Notes: generated by a model from the sequence alone, not told the origin. A DNA stretch of 64,000 nt from Rhizobiales bacterium 62-17 (GCA_001898965.1 MKVW01000004.1:693940-757939); one strand, 5' to 3'; positions 26,472 to 35,424 are shown, numbered from the stretch's first letter. Numbers and translations: made by a program.

Positions 26472-27362
26472 GTGACCGCGTTGGGAACCGACATACGCTT
26501 GGCCGAAGGCCGGAACGCATCCCGTTCCGGTCACCCTATATGGTTGACCGGACTGGCTTTTGCCCTCGCGCTCGCCGCCCATGGCACAGTCGTCGCCGCT
26601 CTTATCAACTATGCGCCTGAAGTGCCCCTGCCACCGATCGCCATCGACCTGGTGCCACCCGCCGAAGTAACCGCCGATATGGCACCCGCCCAGGAGCCGC
26701 AGCAGGCGCAGGAGGCGAGCCAGGAAACCGCTCAAGAGACGCCGACAGAAACGCCGCAGGAAGCCAAGACTGAACCGGAGCCCGAGCCTCCAAAGCAGAC
26801 CGCGGCTTTGCCCGAACCTGAACCTCCTGCGCCGGTCGTGCCATCAGCGCCAGAACCGGCGGTAACCGCGCCGCCGGTCGTGCGTGAAACGCCCAAGCCG
26901 CCACCACCCAAGCCGGTCGCCAAACCGAAGCCCAGGCCTGAGCCGAAACCGGAACCGAAAGTCGCGGCCAAACCAAAGGAACGCCCGAAGGCCGAGGCCA
27001 GAGCCGAACCGCCCGCAGCCGCGCGCAGTGCCACCCGTTCCTCCGTAGCCGCCGGCGCGGCCAGCGCCAATCGCGCCGCGCAGAACGGCATGTCGAGCGC
27101 CGCCTATGCCTCGCTTGTCGCGGCAGCCCTCAATCGATTGAAGGTCTATCCGGCCGCGGCACGCCAGAGCGGCGCATCCGGCTCGGTCGGCGTGTCCTTC
27201 ACCATCGGGCCCAGCGGACGCGTCACCAATTCGTCGATCCGCTCATCGGGCAATGGCCTGCTCGATGCCGCCGTCCGCCAGATGCTGGCGAGCCTGCACG
27301 TGCCGCCGCCTCCGAGTGGCACCTTCCGCACCGGCACGACGATCAGCTTCAGCCTGCGCTGA
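26472..27362 (+). CDS. tonB: Energy transducer TonB
   Basis: TonB spans the periplasm and passes proton-motive energy from ExbB/ExbD to outer-membrane receptors. The 296-residue protein has an N-terminal hydrophobic anchor (WLTGLAFALALAAHGTVV) with the His typical of TonB, a long Pro/Glu/Lys-rich spacer (about residues 55-180) and a C-terminal TonB domain (RLKVYPAAARQSGASGSV to the end). The GTG start has no free Shine-Dalgarno, because a perfect inverted repeat fills that space; a TTG at 26481 or 26499 could be the true start. No exbB, exbD or receptor gene is in the window. Confidence 0.85.
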   Translation: MTALGTDIRLAEGRNASRSGHPIWLTGLAFALALAAHGTVVAALINYAPEVPLPPIAIDLVPPAEVTADMAPAQEPQQAQEASQETAQETPTETPQEAKTEPEPEPPKQTAALPEPEPPAPVVPSAPEPAVTAPPVVRETPKPPPPKPVAKPKPRPEPKPEPKVAAKPKERPKAEARAEPPAAARSATRSSVAAGAASANRAAQNGMSSAAYASLVAAALNRLKVYPAAARQSGASGSVGVSFTIGPSGRVTNSSIRSSGNGLLDAAVRQMLASLHVPPPPSGTFRTGTTISFSLR

Positions 27363-27365
27363 CGG

Positions 27366-27989
27366 CTACAACGGAATGAGAGGGGCGACGTCGCGATCGG
27401 AAGCCCGCTCGCTCGCCCAAAGGCCCGCCACCACGCCGGCCCGGTCGGCGGCATTCCGATTCTGGCTCATCTTGCGCTTGGCTTCGAGCCGCGTGATCGG
27501 CATGCGCAGACCGACGATCCCGCGTAGCTGTGCCTGAATGAAATCCGGCGGCGCATCCGTGACCGCCCAGGGCGAGGTCCGCCCGCTCTCATGGATTTCA
27601 GTCAGCCGCTTCACAACAACCAGCAGCCTATCGGGATCGTCAAAGAACTCGACCGGGCCATGGGCGTGGACCGCGACATAATTCCAGGTCGGCACGACCT
27701 TTCCGGTCTCCTGCTTGGTGGCATACCACGATGGCGTCACATAAGCGTCCGGCCCCATGAAGATCGCTAGGCCATCCCCCAGCGGCGCGGCTTTGCATTG
27801 CGGATTGGGCTTGGCGAAATGACCATAAATGACGCCCTGCTCGCCCTCGCTCTCATCGAGAAAGAGCGGCAGCGGCGTCGCCATCAGCCCCTCCGCCGTG
27901 ACCGTCACGAAATGCGCCAGACGCGCGGCACGGATCGTCGCCCTGACGTTTTCCAGATCGTCGTCTTTGAAGATGGCGGGCATATACAT
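27366..27989 (-). CDS. PaiB-like FMN-binding protein
   Basis: This 207-residue protein of the PaiB / FMN-binding negative regulator family has a split-barrel flavin fold. It opens MYMPAIFKDDD, and the family signature VTVTAEGLMATPLPLFLDE is near residue 30, with ATKQETGKVVPTWNYVAVHAHG in the middle. The start at 27989 has AGGAG 10 bases upstream. In Bacillus PaiB affects sporulation and protease genes; in proteobacteria its role is unknown. It lies 68 bases after the ABC permease stop on the same strand and could be cotranscribed. It converges with tonB, leaving 3 bases between stops. Confidence 0.92.
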   Translation of the reverse strand: MYMPAIFKDDDLENVRATIRAARLAHFVTVTAEGLMATPLPLFLDESEGEQGVIYGHFAKPNPQCKAAPLGDGLAIFMGPDAYVTPSWYATKQETGKVVPTWNYVAVHAHGPVEFFDDPDRLLVVVKRLTEIHESGRTSPWAVTDAPPDFIQAQLRGIVGLRMPITRLEAKRKMSQNRNAADRAGVVAGLWASERASDRDVAPLIPL

Positions 27990-28057
27990 CGGGCAAACTC
28001 CTTGCGGGACAAGGACAATGCCAGACAACAGCCCCATCGGAAATAGCCAGGTTCGGC

Positions 28058-28909
28058 CTATCTCTCCGAGCGTGGCAGCGACCAGGGCGCCAGCCATTTC
28101 TGGATGAACACCATCAACTGGAAGAAGCACAGGCTGATCGCCACCAGGATCGCCAGCGATGCGAAACTGTGGTTGATCTTGAAGAACGACGTCGAGAACA
28201 TGATCATATAGCCGAGGCCTTTCTCGGCCGCGACGAATTCCGCTACCACGGCACCGACCACCGATAAGGTCGTGGCGATCTTCAGCGCGCTGAAAATGTA
28301 GGGCAGCGCGAACGGCAGACGGATCTGCGTATATTCACGCCAGCGGCTGGCGCGCAATGAGCGCGACAATTCGATCAATTCCTCCGGCGTCGCCAACAGG
28401 CCGGCGGTGGTCGTCACGACAATAGGAAAGAAGGTGATGAGAAATGTAATCACCACACGCGGCAGATCGGAAGCACCCAAGGTCACCACGATAATCGGCG
28501 CGACGGCAACGATCGGCATGGAATGAACCACGACGATCAAGGGATAAAGCGTGCGCGACAACAGTTTCGACGAGGACAAGGCAATGGCCAGCGGAATCGA
28601 AATCACCACCGCCGCGAGATAACCCATCAAGGCGACACGGATCGTCGCCCAGGCATGACCAAGCCACAGATCGCCGGAAATATCGCGCGCGCCCATCACG
28701 ATGGCGCTCGGCGGCGGTAGCAGGAAGCTTGGCACGCGGAACAGGCGGCAGCCGGCTTCCCACACGATCAGCAAAGTGAGGAAGGCAAGCAGCGGCGCGC
28801 ACTTGTTCGCCAAAGCCGCAATATTGAGACCCGGCATGGCCTTGCGCGGCTCCGGCTCAGGCGGCGCGACGGCTGAAGAGGCTGGCGCGGATGTGGTTGG
28901 CGAGAGCAT
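28058..28909 (-). CDS. SsuC/TauC-type ABC transporter permease
   Basis: This inner-membrane permease of the nitrate/sulfonate/taurine group has about 283 residues. The BPD_transp_1 core has ALPYIFSALKIATTLSVVGAVVAE, containing the EAA-like loop that contacts the ATPase, and IVVTLGASDLPRVVITFLITFFPI. The gene begins inside the end of the ATPase gene; a start at 28837, just after that stop and with AAGG upstream, is equally likely. It is the last gene of an operon encoding a 2OG-Fe(II) oxygenase, a VOC protein, a binding protein and an ATPase. The imported compound is probably the oxygenase substrate or a precursor. Confidence 0.9.
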   Translation of the reverse strand: MLSPTTSAPASSAVAPPEPEPRKAMPGLNIAALANKCAPLLAFLTLLIVWEAGCRLFRVPSFLLPPPSAIVMGARDISGDLWLGHAWATIRVALMGYLAAVVISIPLAIALSSSKLLSRTLYPLIVVVHSMPIVAVAPIIVVTLGASDLPRVVITFLITFFPIVVTTTAGLLATPEELIELSRSLRASRWREYTQIRLPFALPYIFSALKIATTLSVVGAVVAEFVAAEKGLGYMIMFSTSFFKINHSFASLAILVAISLCFFQLMVFIQKWLAPWSLPRSER

Positions 28910-29645
28910 TGAACTGAGGATCCGACAAGGAAGCAAGGGAACGCGGGCGCGGCACGCGCACGTCGAGCACTTCGCGAACAGCGCCGGGGCGCGGCGTCAT
29001 GACGATGATGCGATCGGCAAGCAGAACCGCCTCGGGGATGGAATGGGTGATGAACAGCACCGTCTTGGGTTTTTCAGCCCAAATGCGCATGAGTTCGAAA
29101 CTCATCTCATCGCGCGTCAGGGCATCGAGCGCCGAGAATGGTTCGTCCATCAGCAGAATATCCGGATCAAGCAGCAGCGCTCGGGCAATCGCCACGCGCT
29201 GCTGCATGCCGCCGGACAATTGATCGATCCCCGCGCCCGCGAAGGCGCTAAGTTCGACCAGATCGAGCAATTCCCGCGCCCGCGTCTTCTCCGCCTCGGT
29301 GACACGCCCATATTTATGGCGCATCGGAAAGGTGACGTTGTCGAGCACGTTGTACCAAGGCAACAAGGTTGGCCGTTGAAACACGATGCCGATTTCGTCG
29401 CGCGGCTCCGTCACTTTCATGCCGAAGATTTCGACGCTGCCGCCGGTCGGAAACACCAGCCCGGCCAGCAGGCGCAGCAAGGTCGACTTGCCGCAGCCCG
29501 AAGGCCCAAGCACCGCGACGAATTCATGCCGGCCGATGTCGAACGAGAGATTGTCGAGCGCCCGCACCCGGCCGCCATCGTCGCGGGTGAAATCCTGCAC
29601 CACATTGCGAAAGCGGATGACGGGTTCGTCCATCGCACCCATCAT
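28857..29645 (-). CDS. SsuB/TauB-type ABC transporter ATP-binding protein
   Basis: This 262-residue nucleotide-binding subunit belongs to the nitrate/sulfonate/taurine importer group. Walker A is GPSGCGKST, the Q loop VFQRPTLLPWYNVLDNV is typical of this group, the signature is LSGGMQQRVAIARAL, Walker B is ILLMDEPFSALDALTRDEM and the switch is FITHSIPEAVLLADRI. It starts 1 base after the binding-protein stop and overlaps the permease gene at its 3' end. It drives uptake of the unknown ligand of the binding protein at 29647. Confidence 0.93.
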   Translation of the reverse strand: MMGAMDEPVIRFRNVVQDFTRDDGGRVRALDNLSFDIGRHEFVAVLGPSGCGKSTLLRLLAGLVFPTGGSVEIFGMKVTEPRDEIGIVFQRPTLLPWYNVLDNVTFPMRHKYGRVTEAEKTRARELLDLVELSAFAGAGIDQLSGGMQQRVAIARALLLDPDILLMDEPFSALDALTRDEMSFELMRIWAEKPKTVLFITHSIPEAVLLADRIIVMTPRPGAVREVLDVRVPRPRSLASLSDPQFNALANHIRASLFSRRAA

Positions 29646-29646
29646 C

Positions 29647-30651
29647 CTATTTGGGCAGAAACGAGCGGTTGAGGGTCTTTTCCGGATCGATCTTGTCGAG
29701 CGGAATGTTCTGCGACTTGGCGGTCCATTCCCAGGTCACGGCAACACGCTTGGCATCCAAGGCACCAAGCCCTTCGGCCTTGGTGATGGCATTGTCGAGC
29801 AAGGGCACGATGGTCAGGAACTGCTCCTCGACAAGCTTGGCGTCCATTTCCGGAAACTGCACCTTCATCGAGCGAGCGACATCCTTGGGATCGGCCAGCG
29901 CCATCTGCGCCGCTTTCAACCAGGCCTTGACGACCTTGCGCACCACCTCGGGCCGCTCCTTGATCGCCTTGTCGGACGCAAAGACCGAATAGCCATAACC
30001 ATCATAGCCATATTCCGACCACGGCAGCATTTTCAGCTTCTTGCCGGTTTCGCCCAGCGCCCGCACGAAGGGCGGCGAAGCGGTGGTCCAATTGATGGTG
30101 GCATCGACCTGACCGGTGGCCAGCATCGGCACCAGCGCCGCCGGATCGACCTTGATCAAAGTGATCTTCTTTTCATCGATGCCATTGTTAGCGAGGATCA
30201 GCGGCCAGATGACGTTGGAGGAGGTGAAGGTCGCCGTCGCCACTTTCTTGCCGACGAGATCCTTCAACGAAGTCACGCCCGAGCCTTCGACCGTGAAGGT
30301 CGCGTCCGGCTGCACCGGAAAAGCACTGGCGACCACCGAAACTGGCACCTCGCCCTGCGCCTTGGCCTGCAGGAACGCCGCCAAGCCACCGCTGCCGACA
30401 TCGGCCGTGCCCGTCGCGATACGCGTCACCACTTCCGACGAGCCGCGCGCCGACTGGATCGTCACATCCAGCCCTTCGGCGGCGAACAGGCCTTTCTCCA
30501 AAGCATAGAAAGGAATGGCCTTGTCGCCGCCCGGCAGCCAGTCGTTCATATAGATGACCTTCTCGGCCGCATGCGCACCGGCGCCAGCGCCAAGAACGAT
30601 CGTTGCCGCAACGAGATGGCGGCCAACAGCACGGATCACAGCCTGAAACAT
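29647..30651 (-). CDS. SsuA/ThiY/NMT1-type ABC transporter substrate-binding protein
   Basis: This periplasmic binding protein has 334 residues. The start at 30651 has AAAGGAG 9 bases upstream, and a signal peptide ends near AHAAEKV. The mature part opens VIYMNDWLPGGDKAIPFYALEKGLFAAEGLDV, and ARGSSEVVTRIATGTADVGSGG is the hallmark of NMT1/THI5-like receptors. The family binds sulfonates, pyrimidines, aromatic acids and others. It lies 62 bases downstream of the VOC gene and 1 base before the ATPase gene, inside the oxygenase-VOC-ABC operon. The aromatic-looking neighbours suggest an aromatic acid or sulfonate ligand; this is inference. Confidence 0.9.
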   Translation of the reverse strand: MFQAVIRAVGRHLVAATIVLGAGAGAHAAEKVIYMNDWLPGGDKAIPFYALEKGLFAAEGLDVTIQSARGSSEVVTRIATGTADVGSGGLAAFLQAKAQGEVPVSVVASAFPVQPDATFTVEGSGVTSLKDLVGKKVATATFTSSNVIWPLILANNGIDEKKITLIKVDPAALVPMLATGQVDATINWTTASPPFVRALGETGKKLKMLPWSEYGYDGYGYSVFASDKAIKERPEVVRKVVKAWLKAAQMALADPKDVARSMKVQFPEMDAKLVEEQFLTIVPLLDNAITKAEGLGALDAKRVAVTWEWTAKSQNIPLDKIDPEKTLNRSFLPK

Positions 30652-30713
30652 GGATGACTCCTTTGAAAGATTGAAAGCAACGCACATGCCAGCCCTCGTC
30701 GCGCGCGGCGCCG

Positions 30714-31178
30714 TCATGTGGTCACACGGAAAGGAAGCGCGCCGCTTTTCTCGATTTCGGTCCAGGGCGTACGCGGGCCGACGCGATGATTGACGCGGAA
30801 AATATTGCCTTCCGGATCTTCGAGAACCGTCTGGCGAGCGTTGTAATAGGTGTCGTAGGGCGGCTTGACGATACGCCCGCCTTGCTCGGTAACTTGCGCT
30901 GCGGTGGCATCGACGACCGCCGCATCGCCGACTTCGATGGTGAAATAGGCGCGCACCGGCGCGCGTCCCTCTCCCGCGCGATCGGCAATGCCAAGCAAGT
31001 CATAGGCTTGCGGCGCATTGAAGCCGAGCTCGACACCATGCGCATCGAGACAGCGATAAATCGGCGAACGGTGCGCCTCAATCTCGGCAAAGCCGAACAG
31101 ATCAGCATAGAATGCCGCGAGACGATCCGGATCGCGCGCCAGAATGTTCACATAAGCGATACGCGGCGCGCCAGTCAT
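30714..31178 (-). CDS. VOC family (glyoxalase fold) protein
   Basis: This single-domain VOC protein has 154 residues. It opens RIAYVNILARDPDRLAAFYADLFG and ends with DPEGNIFRVNHRV. The VOC metal positions normally held by His and Glu read Asn (VNIL) and Arg (IFRVNH) here, so it may lack the metal site of dioxygenase or glyoxalase members. Its start overlaps the stop of the 2OG-oxygenase gene by 4 bases, so the two are translationally coupled. It probably serves the same pathway, for example as an isomerase-like or binding protein. Confidence 0.85.
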   Translation of the reverse strand: MTGAPRIAYVNILARDPDRLAAFYADLFGFAEIEAHRSPIYRCLDAHGVELGFNAPQAYDLLGIADRAGEGRAPVRAYFTIEVGDAAVVDATAAQVTEQGGRIVKPPYDTYYNARQTVLEDPEGNIFRVNHRVGPRTPWTEIEKSGALPFRVTT

Positions 31179-32182
31179 GACACCGCCTTCGGCGCATAGC
31201 CGTAGGAACGACGGAACATTTCCGCCGTATGTTCATAAGCCGTGCAGGCTTCAAAACGACGCGGATGCCCTGCCGTGATGCTGCCGGGCACAGCATCGAT
31301 CACCGCATCCGGGCGCGGGCTGTAAAAGAACGGTGCCGAATAGCGATCATGCCCGCTGCGGTTATTCTTCACCCGATGGAAGTTCGAGTTGTAGAGCCCG
31401 TTGGTCCAGCGGGCCATCAGATCGCCGAGATTGATGACAAAGGAGCCATCGATCGGCGGCGCTTCGATCCAATCGCCATCGGCATTGCGCACTTCGAGGC
31501 CGCCGGTCGCATCCTGCGCTAGGATGGTGACGCCGCCCCAATCCGTATGGGCGCCAGCGCCGATCTGATTGAACAGCGCATTTTCGGGCTGCGGCGGATA
31601 TTTGATCAGCCGTGCCGTGCCCGACGGCATATCGAAGAATGAGCCAAACCAATTCGCCGGCAAATCGAGCGACAATGCCAGCAAAGCCAGCAGTCGATCG
31701 CCGAGCGAACGCATCTCTGCCCAATAGTCGATCATATGTGCGCGAAATTCCGGCAGCTCGTCCGGCCACTGATTGTGGCCGAAATTGCGGATGTGCTTGA
31801 TCGCCCACGGATGATCGTCCGGTAGCTCCATGCCGCTGTAGAAACTCTCCTTGAGATCGGGCGGCGCTGCCTTCGCCTTGTCATCCTGGCTGTCGAGCAC
31901 CTGACCGCCGACAGGTTCATAACCGGCCGTGGTCGGCGACTTCTTCATATGAACAGCCATCTTCCGCTCGTGCGGCAGATCGAAGAAGGCCTTGGCGAAT
32001 TGAAAATGACGCTCCATCAGCGCGGCGGGCACGCCATGTCCGGTGATGTAGAAGAAGCCCGTCTCGCGGCAGGCGCGATGAATGTCCCAGGCCACGGCTT
32101 GCGCGCCGGCTGCATCGGCGGCACGGGCGAGATCGATCAGAGGTATGGTTTTCGCGGCTTTCGGCGGTTCGTAGAGATGCAT
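31175..32182 (-). CDS. Isopenicillin N synthase-like 2-oxoglutarate/Fe(II) oxygenase
   Basis: This non-haem iron oxygenase has 335 residues. The DIOX_N part (TIPLIDLARAADA, GFFYITGHGVP) is followed by the 2OG-FeII_Oxy core. The facial triad is His212 and Asp214 in GAHTDWGG with His269 in NFHRV, and Arg280-x-Ser282 (DRYSAPFF) binds the 2-oxoglutarate carboxylate. Relatives include ethylene-forming enzyme, IPNS and many catabolic hydroxylases. The start at 32182 gives the canonical N-terminus. It leads the operon with VOC and SsuABC-type genes and is divergent from a LysR gene, its likely regulator. The substrate is unknown. Confidence 0.92.
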   Translation of the reverse strand: MHLYEPPKAAKTIPLIDLARAADAAGAQAVAWDIHRACRETGFFYITGHGVPAALMERHFQFAKAFFDLPHERKMAVHMKKSPTTAGYEPVGGQVLDSQDDKAKAAPPDLKESFYSGMELPDDHPWAIKHIRNFGHNQWPDELPEFRAHMIDYWAEMRSLGDRLLALLALSLDLPANWFGSFFDMPSGTARLIKYPPQPENALFNQIGAGAHTDWGGVTILAQDATGGLEVRNADGDWIEAPPIDGSFVINLGDLMARWTNGLYNSNFHRVKNNRSGHDRYSAPFFYSPRPDAVIDAVPGSITAGHPRRFEACTAYEHTAEMFRRSYGYAPKAVS

Positions 32183-32337
32183 GCGGTGTCCTGACGGCTG
32201 ATGCCCGAAACACACCACGCTGCCGGATCAGCGCCCATCAGCGCCCGCCGTATGTCGCGATAACCTGCTGCTTATGCCGGCAATTCCAAAGCTTCTTCTT
32301 GGCAGCGAACAAGTCGCCTCCCGACTGGCATCGCAAA

Positions 32338-32361
32338 TGCATAACAATTCTAAACGATGCA
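32338..32361. promoter_or_regulatory. Candidate LysR-type operator (TGCAT-N14-ATGCA)
   Basis: TGCAT (32338-32342) and ATGCA (32357-32361) form an inverted repeat 15 bases before the lysR start, in the gap separating it from the divergent 2OG-oxygenase operon. LysR proteins bind interrupted dyads in such divergent gaps. The arms are short, so this is only a candidate. Confidence 0.3.
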
Positions 32362-32375
32362 CGGGGATCCGGACC

Positions 32376-33401
32376 ATGAGCGTATTGGGACGACGAGAAC
32401 TCGACATCCGCCTGCTGCGTGTATTGCAGCTTTTGCTGCAGGAACGCAGCGTTTCACGGGTTGCTGAACGGCTCGGCCAAAGCCAGCCGGCGGTCAGCGC
32501 CACCTTGCGCCAACTGCGCGAAATCATTGGCGATCAGCTTCTCGTGCGCAGTGGCAACAGCCTCGTGCCGACGGCCCGCGCTGTCGAAATCTCCGAGACG
32601 GTCGATGCCACGCTCGCCGGCTTCGATCAGATCGCCACCTGGCGCGACGAGATCCAGCCGGAGATCGCCCGCCGCCACGTGCGCATCGTCGCGTCGAATG
32701 GTCTGGCCGTGCTCTTTGTGCCCCGCCTGGTCGAACTGCTGCGAAAAGAGGCACCTGGCGTCGAACTGGAATTCTGTGGCGTGCCGATCGACGGCTCGCT
32801 GCCGAAGCGGCTCGAAAGCGGCGAAGTCGATCTCATCATCGGTAATTGGCCATCCCCGGCGGAAGACCTGCGCATCGCGCCTTTGATGGAAACCGACATC
32901 GTCTGCATGGCGCGCCCCTCCCATCCTTTGGCCAAACACACGGCGCTCGATCTCGAATGCTACATGGAACAGGCCCATGTCTCGCCGACACCAACGGCGG
33001 TGATGCATTGGAGCCCGATCGACGGACGGCTGGCGCAGATGCACCGGCAGCGCAATGTCGCCATTTCCGTCCCGGAATATTCGATGATCCCTTATGTGCT
33101 GTCGCGCGCCGATCTCTTGTTCACCACCGCCCGGCCCTTCGCCGAGCATCTTGCCTCCTTCATGCCGTTTTCCATTCTCGGCGCACCACCGGAGCTGGGT
33201 CGGATGAAATTCTATATGCTGTGGCACGAACGCGCCCATAATTCGGCGTTCGAGCGCTGGCTGCGCGACATCGTACGCAAGGTTGCCGCCGAAATTCGCT
33301 CCATCGACACGCCGCCCGCGCTGCATAAGTCGCCAGTGATGGCCCCCATAATGGCGCAGCAGATGGCCGCTCAAAGGAGCAAGGCCTTTACTCCCAGATG
33401 A
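32376..33401 (+). CDS. LysR family transcriptional regulator
   Basis: This LysR-type activator has 341 residues. The start at 32376 follows GGGGATCC. The N-terminal winged helix is LDIRLLRVLQLLLQERSVSR, with the recognition helix near SQPAVSATLRQLREIIG. An effector domain of about 200 residues follows (RRHVRIVASNGLAVLFVPRL onward), of the NodD/PcpR-like group. It lies between a divergent 2OG-oxygenase/ABC operon and a Rieske oxygenase gene 58 bases downstream on the same strand. It may control both sides in response to an aromatic inducer. Confidence 0.93.
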   Translation: MSVLGRRELDIRLLRVLQLLLQERSVSRVAERLGQSQPAVSATLRQLREIIGDQLLVRSGNSLVPTARAVEISETVDATLAGFDQIATWRDEIQPEIARRHVRIVASNGLAVLFVPRLVELLRKEAPGVELEFCGVPIDGSLPKRLESGEVDLIIGNWPSPAEDLRIAPLMETDIVCMARPSHPLAKHTALDLECYMEQAHVSPTPTAVMHWSPIDGRLAQMHRQRNVAISVPEYSMIPYVLSRADLLFTTARPFAEHLASFMPFSILGAPPELGRMKFYMLWHERAHNSAFERWLRDIVRKVAAEIRSIDTPPALHKSPVMAPIMAQQMAAQRSKAFTPR

Positions 33402-33459
33402 AGGCTGCGACCGCCCATCGGCATGGGCGGATCAGCGGCATGAAGCTGGAGCCGACCCT

Positions 33460-34473
33460 ATGCTGGTGACGAAACAGAATGTCTTTCGCAAGTTCTGGTA
33501 TGCGACCGTTTCGGTCGAATCGCTGAAGGACGGCCCGAAGCCCTTCGTTCTCTTGAACGAAAAGCTGGTTCTCTTCCTCGACGCCGAAGGCAAGGCCGGC
33601 TGCCTGGAAGATCGCTGCTGCCATCGCACCGCCAAACTGTCGAAAGGCTGGATGAAGAACGGCAATCTCGTCTGTGGCTATCACGGCTGGGAATATGACC
33701 GCGACGGCAAGCTCGTCACCATCCCGCAGTTTCCGCCAGACCAGGCTTTGCCCGACTGCAAGGTGAAAAACTATCGCACCACTGAGCGCTACGGCTATGT
33801 CTGGGTGGCGCTGGAGGAACCGCTACAGCCGATTCCTGAATTCGAGGAAGAAGGCATGCCGGGCTGGCGCCGTATTCACCAATTCTACGACATCTGGCAG
33901 ACCTCTTCGCTACGCCTGATGGAAAATTCCTTCGACAATTCCCACTTTGCCTTCGTCCACAAAGGCACGTTCGGCGACATCAACCAGCCGAAACCCGAGA
34001 AATACGAAATCACCGAAAAGGATTGGGGCTTTGAGGCGGAGACCATCGTCACCGTGGTCAATCCGCCCAATGCCGAACGCATCACCGGTACGCGCGATCC
34101 CTACACCAAACGGCATATGCGCAATCGCTGGTTCGTGCCCTTCTCGCGCCGCCTCGACATGGAATATCCGTCCGGCCTGCGCCATATCATCATGAACTGC
34201 GCCACGCCGATCGACGACAAATCCATTCAAGTCGTGCAGATTCTCTTCCGCAACGACGACGAAGCGAGCTGCTCGACCCAGGAATTGATCGATTGGGATG
34301 CGGCCATTTTGGTCGAGGACCGCGAAATCCTCGAATCGACGTCGCCCGATGCCATCGTCGACATGAGCCGGCGTCTTGAAATGCACATGCCGTCCGACCG
34401 ACCGGGCATGATCATGCGCCGTCGCTTGCTCGATCTGATGAAGCAACATGGCGAGGAAGAGATCCCCGCCTAA
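33460..34473 (+). CDS. Rieske non-haem iron oxygenase, alpha subunit (VanA-like)
   Basis: This is the oxygenase component of a ring-hydroxylating or O-demethylating system, 337 residues. The Rieske [2Fe-2S] ligands are Cys53/His55 (RCCHRTAK) and Cys72/His75 (VCGYHGWEYD). The mononuclear iron site is Asp159-x2-His162-x4-His167 in NSFDNSHFAFVH, where the Asp bridges to the Rieske centre of the next subunit. LVEDREILEST is typical of the VanA/TsaM-type alpha-only trimers. It follows the lysR gene and is closed by a strong terminator. No reductase gene is adjacent, so electrons must come from elsewhere. The substrate is unknown. Confidence 0.93.
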   Translation: MLVTKQNVFRKFWYATVSVESLKDGPKPFVLLNEKLVLFLDAEGKAGCLEDRCCHRTAKLSKGWMKNGNLVCGYHGWEYDRDGKLVTIPQFPPDQALPDCKVKNYRTTERYGYVWVALEEPLQPIPEFEEEGMPGWRRIHQFYDIWQTSSLRLMENSFDNSHFAFVHKGTFGDINQPKPEKYEITEKDWGFEAETIVTVVNPPNAERITGTRDPYTKRHMRNRWFVPFSRRLDMEYPSGLRHIIMNCATPIDDKSIQVVQILFRNDDEASCSTQELIDWDAAILVEDREILESTSPDAIVDMSRRLEMHMPSDRPGMIMRRRLLDLMKQHGEEEIPA

Positions 34474-34489
34474 GCGGATCACGGAAACA

Positions 34490-34519
34490 AAAAAGGCGGG
34501 GCCGCGACCCCGCCTTTTT
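34490..34519. terminator. Strong bidirectional intrinsic terminator
   Basis: AAAAAGGCGGGG (34490-34501) and CCCCGCCTTTTT (34508-34519) pair perfectly over 12 bp with a 6-base loop. A T-run on each strand serves both convergent genes, the Rieske gene ending at 34473 and the TauD-like gene ending at 34537. Confidence 0.93.
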
Positions 34520-34536
34520 AGTGTCTTCGCTCCGGT

Positions 34537-35424
34537 TCAATGGTGCTGCAGCGCCGCCTCGACATCGGAGGTCACCGCCGCCGCCGCGAACGGCCGCATC
34601 CAGGTGCGATAGACGAGGCGGATATATTTCTCCTCGTCATAAGGTGTGGCGCGGTGCAGCGTGCCGACGTCGTTCCAGATCAGACAGTCGCCTGCCCGCC
34701 ATTTATGGGCATAGACGAACTGCGGCTGGGTACAGTGCTCCATAAGCTCATTCACCAGCGCCCAACTCTCTTCCTCCTCCATCCCCTCAACGCGCTTGGT
34801 CGAGCCATTGGTGATGAAGAACGATTTACGTCCGTCCACGTCGCTTTTCACCACGATCGGATGGATCACATCCTGCATCTCCGCCATCTCCTCGGGCGAG
34901 AGCACGCTGCGGCTGTATTTCTGAATGAGATGCGCGCGATTGTGAACGATGCTCAGCTTCTCAAGTTCAGCTTGCCGTTCTTCCGGCAAGGCGTCAAAAG
35001 CCGCCGCCGCGTCAGCGAGGAGCGTATCCGAGCCTTCCGGCGGGCATTCGACGCCATAAAGCATGGTACGCAGACCAAGCGTCTGATAGGTCGTCCCGTC
35101 CGTGTGCCAATTGCGCCCCGCATCGCGCACACCGATCAGCTTCCCATCGACCATCTTGTTGGACAGGATCGAGATACCCGGAAAATCCGGGTGCGGCCCC
35201 GTATAGTTTTGCGGGCTCACCCGTCCCAGACGGCTGGAAACGTCCACGACCTGTTTCGGGCTAAGGTTTTGGCCACGCACGACGACCACCGCATAACGAC
35301 GGCACAGCTCATCGAAAGCCAGCAATTCCTCTTCGCTCGCCGTCGGCAGATCGAGATCGAGAATCTCGACCGCAAATCCGTCCTTCAGCCATTGCGTCTT
35401 CAGGTCCGGTATAACCGCAGCCAT
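34537..35424 (-). CDS. TauD/TfdA family 2-oxoglutarate-dependent dioxygenase
   Basis: This Fe(II)/2-oxoglutarate dioxygenase has 295 residues; the start at 35424 has AAAGGAGG 6-13 bases upstream. The iron triad is His107 and Asp109 (NWHTDGTTY) with His257 (GTLHRATPY), and Arg269/Arg273 (YIRLVYRTWMRP) bind 2-oxoglutarate. The family includes taurine, alkylsulfate and 2,4-D dioxygenases, which release sulfite or a phenol from their substrate. It is a single gene between terminator and spacer. With two SsuABC-type importers nearby, a sulfonate or aryloxyacid substrate is plausible but unproven. Confidence 0.94.
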   Translation of the reverse strand: MAAVIPDLKTQWLKDGFAVEILDLDLPTASEEELLAFDELCRRYAVVVVRGQNLSPKQVVDVSSRLGRVSPQNYTGPHPDFPGISILSNKMVDGKLIGVRDAGRNWHTDGTTYQTLGLRTMLYGVECPPEGSDTLLADAAAAFDALPEERQAELEKLSIVHNRAHLIQKYSRSVLSPEEMAEMQDVIHPIVVKSDVDGRKSFFITNGSTKRVEGMEEEESWALVNELMEHCTQPQFVYAHKWRAGDCLIWNDVGTLHRATPYDEEKYIRLVYRTWMRPFAAAAVTSDVEAALQHH

